A stretch of 5,401 nt of DNA. Source: Rhodospirillaceae bacterium (GTDB lineage: Bacteria > Pseudomonadota > Alphaproteobacteria > Rhodospirillales > 2-02-FULL-58-16). The notes beneath the pieces were generated by a model, which saw nothing but the letters and a program-made list of their open reading frames with translations, did no database searches and was not told the DNA's origin. Below are positions 1-5,401 of the stretch, in pieces; the first letter of the stretch is position 1; each line of letters opens with the position of its first letter. Location: the NCBI GenBank assembly GCA_030623425.1, contig JAUXMA010000144.1, positions 1-5,401 of the forward strand, given 5' to 3'. Both the position numbers and the translations under genes were made by a program.

Positions 1-842
1 CCTTGTGGGGGTCCTTCACCACCCTGAAGGTGATGGGCGCGGGCAGCGAGGTCGGCGCCGGCTGGGACGAGTACACGACATCGAAGGCGCTAGTGAAGGA
101 GCAAGAACCGGAATACCAATACAAGGTGGCACAAGAGGAACTGGGTATCTTTGGGAGAGGCGCCCGCAGGATCAGCGGTTCGGTGACGACGTTCTGGTAT
201 ATTTACGTCTGGGAGGTTTACGGGACCACCATGCGGCTCTCCCTGATGTTGGCGGCCATTTCCATCGTGGTGTGCATTGTCCTTGGCGTCTCCGGGGGGT
301 ACGCCCTCGTCAAGTACAACTTCTTCGGCAAGCATCTGCTCGAGGAGATGATCCTGATTCCCTTGTCGCTGCCGGGCATTTCCGTCGCCGTCGCCCTGAT
401 CGAGACTTACGGCGTCCTGCGCGGCAGTTGGCTCATCATTCTTTTCGGGCATCTGCTTTACACCCTGCCGTTCATGCTCCAATCGGTGACCAACACCTTG
501 CGAAGCTTCGACTTCGTCGAGCTCGAACTGGCCGCCGCCAGCATGGGCGCCAACGGCTGGCAACGGATGCGCTACATCCTCCTTCCCAACTTGACACACG
601 CCATCATCGTCGGCTCGCTGCTGGTTTTCGCCATCTCCCTGGGCGAGTTCAACGCCAGCTTCCTTTTGAACACGCCTTTCAACCAGACCTTTCCGGCGGC
701 CCTTTACGATTCCTACACCAATGACAGCTTCCAGACGTCCAGCGCCGCCACCAGTATCTTCATGTTTGTGGTGATCCCGGTGCTGATGGCCATTCAGTTC
801 ATCGGCGGCCGGGAAATGAAGGATATCGGGCAGGCGGCTTAA
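1..842 (+). CDS. ABC importer permease, polyamine/iron/phosphonate type (5' end cut off)
   Basis: This is an inner-membrane permease subunit of a binding-protein-dependent ABC importer; it would form the channel and dock onto the ATPase encoded just downstream. Counting from the TTG codon at position 3, 279 residues are visible, ending in TAA at 840-842. Hydrophobic segments lie near residues 79-98, 115-133, 143-162, 199-217 and 248-267. The cytoplasmic EAA loop that contacts the ATPase is clear at residues 175-195 (bases 525-587): Gly182, nine residues, then Ile192-x-Leu194-Pro195, matching the family consensus. The TTG at 3 is probably an internal leucine: LWGSFTT resembles the outer end of a first membrane helix, so that helix and the true start should lie upstream. 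The polar stretch between it and the next helix (about residues 8-72) is long for the family. An internal ATG at 231 has a purine-rich GGGAGG 14 bases upstream, but starting there would lose one helix. The type of transporter is well supported; the substrate is not known. Confidence 0.9.
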   Translation, partial: LWGSFTTLKVMGAGSEVGAGWDEYTTSKALVKEQEPEYQYKVAQEELGIFGRGARRISGSVTTFWYIYVWEVYGTTMRLSLMLAAISIVVCIVLGVSGGYALVKYNFFGKHLLEEMILIPLSLPGISVAVALIETYGVLRGSWLIILFGHLLYTLPFMLQSVTNTLRSFDFVELELAAASMGANGWQRMRYILLPNLTHAIIVGSLLVFAISLGEFNASFLLNTPFNQTFPAALYDSYTNDSFQTSSAATSIFMFVVIPVLMAIQFIGGREMKDIGQAA

Positions 843-861
843 ATATTTCGGACAGCAAAAC

Positions 862-866
862 AGGAG
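862..866 (+). promoter_or_regulatory. Likely ribosome binding site of the ABC ATPase gene
   Basis: AGGAG at 862-866 is the only strong Shine-Dalgarno match in the 40-base gap between the permease stop and the ATPase start. It sits 16 bases before the ATG at 883, which is farther than the usual 5-10. A much weaker GAGA at 875-878 is better spaced. No other ATG, GTG or TTG lies in frame between the AGGAG and 883, so the start call is unchanged. I see no promoter in this gap, consistent with co-transcription with the permease gene. Confidence 0.5.
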
Positions 867-882
867 AAATAATCGAGACGGC

Positions 883-1962
883 ATGAGTTACGAAATCCAA
901 CTGCAAGACTTGCGGAAAGTGTTTCCGGACGGCACGGAGGCCTTGTGCGGGGTGTCCCTCACCTGCCCCAGGTTCAAGACCACCTCGCTGGTCGGGCCTT
1001 CGGGGTCGGGCAAGACAACGATTCTGAAAATCATCGCCGGGCTCCTGGAGGCGACGGGGGGAACCGTGCTCTTCGAGGGCAACGACGTCACCAACCTGCC
1101 GCCCGACAAGCGGAACATCGGGTTGGTTTTCCAGTCCTACGCCCTCTTTCCCAACATGACGGTGATCGAAAACGTCGAATTCGGCATGCTGGTCCGCAAG
1201 GTGCCGAAAGAGGAGCGCCGGCGGAAGGCGCACGAGGCCCTGGAGATGGTCCAGATCGCCGAACTCGGCCATCGCCGGGTTCACCAGCTTTCCGGCGGCC
1301 AGCAACAGCGCGTCGCCCTGGCCCGGGCCGTCGTCTTCAAGCCAGATGTCCTCTTGCTGGACGAGCCCCTTTCGGCGCTCGACGCCAAGATCCGCGTCGA
1401 GCTGCGGGGCGAGCTGGCGCGCCTGCTGAAGGAGTTCAACATCACCGCCGTCTACGTCACCCACGATCAGCAAGAAGCGATGTCCCTGGGCGATCAGGTC
1501 GTGGTGCTGGACCAGGGGCTGGTCATGCAGGTGGGCGAACCGTTGGAGGTCTACGCCCGCCCCGCCAACGATTTCGTCGCCCACTTCATCGGCAGCGCCA
1601 ATCTCTACCGGGCGAGCGTCGTCGAGCCGGTGAACGGCCACGTCACGGTGCGGCTGGAGTTCGGCGAGATCAAGGTTCCCGAGGAAACGTTCCGCCGACG
1701 CTGGTCATATGTAAAGCCCGGGCCCGCCAATTTGCTTTGCCGCCCCGAGAATATCGCCATCGTCGACGGGCAGAGCGCTCATGCGCAACTCAAGGTGGAC
1801 GAATGCCTTTTCCTCGGCGATCGCCAACGGATCACCGGCGAGACCAACACCGGCGAGCGCATGCTCGTCGAGGCGCACAGTACCGTCCCGGTCAAAAAAG
1901 GCGATACCGTGCCGATCTGCTTCAGCATCGACAACATGCATTTCATTCCCCCCGAGGAGTAA
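883..1962 (+). CDS. ABC importer ATP-binding protein with TOBE-like C-terminal region
   Basis: This is the cytoplasmic ATPase that powers the importer whose permease is encoded 40 bases upstream. The gene is complete at 359 residues, the usual length for the MalK/PotA/FbpC-like class. All nucleotide-binding motifs are present in order: A-loop aromatic Phe14, Walker A GPSGSGKTT at 38-46, Q-loop Gln84, signature LSGGQ at 136-140, Walker B LLLDE at 157-161, D-loop SALD at 164-167 and switch His194. It should therefore be active. After about residue 235 comes a C-terminal extension typical of this class (GSANLYRASVV, then LLCRPENIAIVD), which I read as a TOBE-like regulatory or substrate-sensing region. 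One local oddity is residues 28-35, CPRFKTTS, where most relatives carry a turn containing Gly-Glu before the strand leading to Walker A. As the last gene on this strand it probably ends the operon. Relatives move polyamines, ferric iron, phosphonates, sulfate or sugars; the sequence here does not let me choose among these, so I give no gene symbol. Confidence 0.95.
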   Translation: MSYEIQLQDLRKVFPDGTEALCGVSLTCPRFKTTSLVGPSGSGKTTILKIIAGLLEATGGTVLFEGNDVTNLPPDKRNIGLVFQSYALFPNMTVIENVEFGMLVRKVPKEERRRKAHEALEMVQIAELGHRRVHQLSGGQQQRVALARAVVFKPDVLLLDEPLSALDAKIRVELRGELARLLKEFNITAVYVTHDQQEAMSLGDQVVVLDQGLVMQVGEPLEVYARPANDFVAHFIGSANLYRASVVEPVNGHVTVRLEFGEIKVPEETFRRRWSYVKPGPANLLCRPENIAIVDGQSAHAQLKVDECLFLGDRQRITGETNTGERMLVEAHSTVPVKKGDTVPICFSIDNMHFIPPEE

Positions 1963-1964
1963 GG

Positions 1965-1983
1965 AAAAGCCCGGCGGCGGGCT
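1965..1983 (-). terminator. Probable intrinsic terminator of gltB
   Basis: Read on the minus strand, AGCCCG (1983-1978), a four-base loop CCGC (1977-1974) and CGGGCT (1973-1968) form a perfect 6-bp stem. The last T of the stem and three more Ts (1967-1965) make a short T run. The stem begins four bases after the gltB stop codon. The hairpin can also form in transcripts of the ABC operon on the plus strand, but the bases after it there (GCGTTCATTCG) contain no T run, so it fits the minus direction better. The short T run makes this a modest-strength prediction. Confidence 0.55.
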
Positions 1984-1987
1984 GCGT

Positions 1988-4900
1988 TCATTCGCCGGCG
2001 GCGCGCAGATTTTCCTTGTCCTCCCGGGTCACGGGATGCTCCAATTTGTCCAGCATTTCCATCGGCACCACCTGCCAAAAAGAATCCCTTTCCAACTCCC
2101 AATCGTTGAGCAGGCGATAGGCGAAGCGGGAATGGGTGCGCCGGACATGCTGGCCGATGAGCACCTTGACCACGTCTTCCCAATATTCCACCTCGATACG
2201 CAAATGGATGACACTGTCCGGGTTGACCTTGAGCGGGAAAACGTTCTCGGGGTCATAGACGAAGGCCATGCCGCCGGTCATGCCAGCGGCGAAATTGGCG
2301 CCGACGGGACCGAGGATGACGGCAACGCCGGCGGTCATGTATTCACAGCCGTTGGAGCCGCATCCCTCGACCACCGCCTGGGCTCCCGAGTTGCGGACGC
2401 AGAAGCGATCGCCGGCCTGGCCGGCGGCGAACAGCTTGCCGGCCGTGGCGCCATAGAGCACGGTATTGCCGATGATGACGTTTTTGTAACTTTCCAAGGC
2501 GCTGGGCAGGGGCGGGCGCAAGACGATGATGCCTCCCGACAGGCCCTTGCCGACATAATCGTTGGCGTCGCCGTGAACCTCCAAGGTCAGCCCCTGGACG
2601 GCGAAGGCGCCGAGCGACTGTCCGGCCGAGCCGCGCAGCCGAACGGTGAAATGATCCGCGTCCAGGCCCTTCATTCCGTAGCGCCGGGTGATCAGCGAGC
2701 TGACGCGGGCGCCGACGGCGCGGTGGGTGTTGCGCACCGAGTAAGTGAGCTGCATCTTTTCACCAGCGTCGAACAGGTGCTGGGCGTCCTCGATCATGCG
2801 GGCGTCCAGGGTGTCCGGCACTTCGTTGCGGCCTTCCAGGGTGCACCGGGCGGGGAAGGGGCCGGGATCGGATTTAACCAGCAGCGGGTTCAAGTCCAGA
2901 TCGTCAAGATGGGCGGCGCCGCGGCTGACCTGCATCAGCAAGTCGGTCCTGCCGATGATCTCGTCGAACGATTTGACGCCGAGCGACGCCAGGATCTCCG
3001 ATGCCTCTTCGGCCAGGAAAGTGAAGAGATTCACCACCTTTTCCGGGGTCCCCGTGAACTTCTCGCGGAGGTCGGGATTTTGCGTGCAGATCCCAACCGG
3101 GCAGGTGTTGGTGTGACACTGGCGGACCATGATGCAGCCCATGGCGATCAGGGAGGTGGTGCCGATCCCGAACTCCTCGGCTCCCAACATGGCGGCGATG
3201 ACGATGTCGCGGCCGCTCTTCAGGCCGCCGTCGACGCGCAGTTTGACGTTGTGTCTGAGGCGGTTGAGGGTCAGCACCTGATGGACCTCGCTCAAGCCCA
3301 TTTCCCACGGCAGTCCAGCGTATTTGATGCTGCTTTGGGGACTGGCGCCGGTGCCGCCGTCGTGGCCGGAAATCAAAATGACATCCGCCTTCGCCTTGGC
3401 GACGCCGGCGGCGATGGTGCCGACGCCGGCCCGCGCCACCAGCTTGACGCAGACCGAAGCGTCCGGGTTGATCTGCTTGAGGTCGTAAATGAGCTGGGCC
3501 AGATCCTCGATGGAATAGATATCATGATGAGGCGGCGGTGAAATCAGTGTCACCCCCGGCGTCGACATTCGCAAGGCGGCGATCAGCGCCGTCACCTTGC
3601 GGCCAGGCAATTGCCCGCCTTCGCCCGGTTTCGCTCCCTGCGCCATCTTGATCTCGATCTCGCGGCAGTTGTTGAGATATTCGGCGGTGACTCCGAAACG
3701 GCCCGACGCCACTTGCTTGATCGCCGATGAGGCGTTGTCGCCGTTGGCGCGCGGTTTGTAACGGGCCGGGTCCTCGCCGCCTTCGCCGGAATCGGATTTG
3801 GCGCCGATCCGGTTCATGGCGATGCTAAGGGTCTCATGCGCCTCCGGACTGAGGGCGCCCAAAGAAATGGCCGGGGAGATCAGACGCTTGCGGATGGCGG
3901 TAATCGATTCCATTTCGTCGGTCGAAACGGGCGGGTTGGCTGATTTGAAATCGAGAAGATCCCTGAGGTAGATGGGCGGCAAGTCGTGGATTCCCTCGCT
4001 GTAACGTTTATAGGTGGTATAGGATTCCGTATTGACCGCGTTCTGCAGGATATGAATCAGCCGCCCTTGGTGGCCGTGCGCCTCGCCGCCCGAGCGGAAA
4101 CGGTAAAAGCCGCCGACCGGCAGTGGCGTCGCTTCCTCGGCGTAGGCCTTGGCGTGCATTTCGATCACCTTGCTTTCCATGCCGGAAAGCCCGATGCCGG
4201 AAATCCTCGTCGCCATGCCGGGGAAGAATTCGGCAACCAAGGCGCGGGACAAACCCACGGCCTCGAAGTTGCAGCCGCCCCGATAGGAACTGATGACGCC
4301 GATGCCCATCTTCGACATGATTTTCAATAAACCCTTGTCGATGGCGGTCTTGTAATTGTCCAGGCAGTCCTTGAGACTCATTTTTCCAAACAGGCCGCGG
4401 CGGTGGCGCTCGGCGATGCTCTCCTCGGCCAAGTTGGCGTTCACCGTCGTCGCTCCGGCGCCGATGAGGACGGCAAAGTAATGCACGTCAAGGCATTCCG
4501 CCGAGCGAATGTTGAGCGAGGTGAAAGTGCGTAAGCTCTGACGCACCAAGTGGCCGTGAACCGCCCCGGTCGCCAAAATCATCGGGATCGCCGCCCGCTC
4601 CTTGCACATCGCCATGTCCGTCAGGATCAGATGCGTCCCGCCGCCCCTGACCGCGTCCTCGGCCTCCCGACAGATTCGATCGAGAGCCGAGCGCAAGGGT
4701 TGTGAATCGCTTGCCGGATCGAAGGTGCAGTCGACCTCGCAAGCCGTGTCCCCCATATGGTTGCGCATGGCCTCGAACTCGGCATTGGAAAGCACCGGCG
4801 ATTCGAGGAGCAGCAAGTTGCATTGGCTGGCCTTCTCTTCGAGGATGTTGCCAAGATTCCCCAGCCGCGTCTGCAAGGTCATGACCCGGCGTTCGCGTAA

Positions 4901-5401
4901 ACTGTCGATGGGCGGATTGGTTACTTGGCTGAAGGTCTGACGGAAGAAATGGTGGAGGCCCCGATAGTTGTCGGAGAGCACCGCCAGCGGCGTGTCATCG
5001 CCCATGGAGCCGGTTGTTTCGACGCCCATTTCAACCATCGGATGGAGGATCAGTTCCAGGTCCTCCATGGTCAGGCCGAAAGCGGTCTGGCGGCGGCACA
5101 ATTGTTCTGCCGTCAACGGCGGCGACGATTTGGCCTTGTTTTTGATGAAGCTGTCGAGCCGGGTGATGTTCTTGACCCATTCGCCATAGGGCTGGCGGCC
5201 GGCTATCAGGTCCTTGATTTCCTTGTCATGGTAAAAGCGGCCCTCCAACAGGTCGATGGCGATCATGCCGCCGGGGCCGACACGGCCCTTTTCCACCACC
5301 TCCGCCTCCGGCACCTCGACCATGCCGGTCTCGGAACCGACGATCAGCAGGTCATTGTTGGTGATGGTATAGCGAAGGGGTCTCAAGCCGTTGCGGTCGA
5401 G
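1988..5401 (-). CDS. gltB: Glutamate synthase large (alpha) subunit, 5' end cut off
   Basis: The large subunit of glutamate synthase hydrolyses glutamine, channels the ammonia internally and reduces it onto 2-oxoglutarate at FMN, giving glutamate in the cytoplasm. About 1137 residues of a roughly 1,500-residue protein are visible. The frame is open to the window edge, where LDRNGLRP, a conserved motif inside the glutaminase domain, is read, so the TTG at 5386-5384 is not a start. Numbering from that leucine, the segments are: end of the glutaminase domain (to about 71), central domain (about 72-430), FMN-binding synthase domain (about 436-852) and a glycine-rich beta-helix domain (about 872-1121). 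GAKPGEGGQLPG, SPPPHHDIYSIED (616-628) and SGHDGGTGASP mark the synthase site. Cys751, Cys757 and Cys762 (codons 3136-3134, 3118-3116, 3103-3101) have the C-x5-C-x4-C spacing of the 3Fe-4S cluster. These sites equal A. brasilense Glu978 and Cys1102/1108/1113, as I remember them, minus 351, so about 346 residues plus any propeptide are missing, including the catalytic Cys1. The C-terminus, ending in TGA at 1990-1988, looks complete. No frameshift is seen. Its partner GltD (NADPH, FAD) is not encoded in this window. Confidence 0.97.
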   Translation of the reverse strand, partial: LDRNGLRPLRYTITNNDLLIVGSETGMVEVPEAEVVEKGRVGPGGMIAIDLLEGRFYHDKEIKDLIAGRQPYGEWVKNITRLDSFIKNKAKSSPPLTAEQLCRRQTAFGLTMEDLELILHPMVEMGVETTGSMGDDTPLAVLSDNYRGLHHFFRQTFSQVTNPPIDSLRERRVMTLQTRLGNLGNILEEKASQCNLLLLESPVLSNAEFEAMRNHMGDTACEVDCTFDPASDSQPLRSALDRICREAEDAVRGGGTHLILTDMAMCKERAAIPMILATGAVHGHLVRQSLRTFTSLNIRSAECLDVHYFAVLIGAGATTVNANLAEESIAERHRRGLFGKMSLKDCLDNYKTAIDKGLLKIMSKMGIGVISSYRGGCNFEAVGLSRALVAEFFPGMATRISGIGLSGMESKVIEMHAKAYAEEATPLPVGGFYRFRSGGEAHGHQGRLIHILQNAVNTESYTTYKRYSEGIHDLPPIYLRDLLDFKSANPPVSTDEMESITAIRKRLISPAISLGALSPEAHETLSIAMNRIGAKSDSGEGGEDPARYKPRANGDNASSAIKQVASGRFGVTAEYLNNCREIEIKMAQGAKPGEGGQLPGRKVTALIAALRMSTPGVTLISPPPHHDIYSIEDLAQLIYDLKQINPDASVCVKLVARAGVGTIAAGVAKAKADVILISGHDGGTGASPQSSIKYAGLPWEMGLSEVHQVLTLNRLRHNVKLRVDGGLKSGRDIVIAAMLGAEEFGIGTTSLIAMGCIMVRQCHTNTCPVGICTQNPDLREKFTGTPEKVVNLFTFLAEEASEILASLGVKSFDEIIGRTDLLMQVSRGAAHLDDLDLNPLLVKSDPGPFPARCTLEGRNEVPDTLDARMIEDAQHLFDAGEKMQLTYSVRNTHRAVGARVSSLITRRYGMKGLDADHFTVRLRGSAGQSLGAFAVQGLTLEVHGDANDYVGKGLSGGIIVLRPPLPSALESYKNVIIGNTVLYGATAGKLFAAGQAGDRFCVRNSGAQAVVEGCGSNGCEYMTAGVAVILGPVGANFAAGMTGGMAFVYDPENVFPLKVNPDSVIHLRIEVEYWEDVVKVLIGQHVRRTHSRFAYRLLNDWELERDSFWQVVPMEMLDKLEHPVTREDKENLRAAGE

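Noticed and set aside
90..884. A 264-codon open frame on the minus strand opposite the permease gene.
   Set aside because: It is antisense to the permease with its EAA motif and membrane helices; the product is a His/Gln/Gly-rich string with no domain.
799..1641. A 280-codon open frame on the minus strand opposite the ATPase gene.
   Set aside because: It is antisense to a complete ATPase with every expected motif; the translated protein has no recognisable domain and looks like a GC-rich shadow.
945..2120. A 391-codon plus-strand frame overlapping the ATPase gene.
   Set aside because: It is an Arg/Pro/Gly-rich out-of-frame reading of the same bases that encode Walker A, the signature motif and the other ATPase motifs.
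1781..3541. A 586-codon open frame on the plus strand covering the end of the ATPase gene and much of gltB.
   Set aside because: It lies opposite the unmistakable gltB frame, begins inside the ATPase gene in another frame, has the Ala/Gly/Asp/His/Gln-rich make-up typical of antisense reading of GC-rich genes, and shows no recognisable domain.
4488..5189. Several short open frames on both strands across the 5' part of visible gltB.
   Set aside because: All overlap the intact gltB frame in other frames and resemble no known small protein.
5384..5386. TTG as a possible start codon for gltB on the minus strand.
   Set aside because: The frame continues upstream to the window edge and gives LDRNG before LRP, the conserved glutaminase-domain motif DRNGLRP, so this codon is internal.

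Overview
The window holds parts of two unrelated transcription units that converge on each other. Base composition is GC-rich throughout (roughly 60% by eye). The glutamate synthase protein reads like the enzyme of Alphaproteobacteria, most like Azospirillum and other Rhodospirillales: its FMN and iron-sulfur motifs fall at a constant offset from the Azospirillum brasilense numbering as I remember it. The source is therefore probably a Rhodospirillales-like alphaproteobacterium. This is inferred from protein pattern alone; no rRNA or other taxonomic marker is present.

Plus strand, 1-1962: the 3' end of an ABC importer operon. A membrane permease gene (cut at its 5' end by the window edge, ending at 842) is followed after 40 bases by a complete ATPase gene (883-1962). 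Both belong to the broad spermidine/putrescine, ferric iron and phosphonate type of importers. The substrate-binding protein and any second permease would lie upstream, outside the window, so the substrate cannot be named. The ATPase is the last gene of the operon.

Convergence point, 1963-1987: only 25 bases separate the two stop codons. They contain a perfect 6-bp GC-rich hairpin that, read on the minus strand, runs into four Ts. It looks like a compact terminator for the glutamate synthase transcript.

Minus strand, 5401-1988: most of gltB, the large subunit of glutamate synthase, cut at its 5' end by the window edge. What remains is the tail of the glutaminase domain, the central domain, the FMN/3Fe-4S synthase domain and the C-terminal beta-helix domain. 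The catalytic N-terminal cysteine is off the window. The enzyme takes the amide nitrogen of glutamine and makes glutamate from 2-oxoglutarate, the second half of the GS-GOGAT ammonia assimilation route. The gltD gene for its reductase partner is not in the window and is not directly downstream.

Nothing here looks like a new system. There are no RNA genes, mobile elements, CRISPR arrays or noticeable repeats, and no gene-free stretch longer than 40 bases. The long open frames opposite gltB and opposite the ATPase gene are shadows. The findings are modest points about gene arrangement and local protein features.
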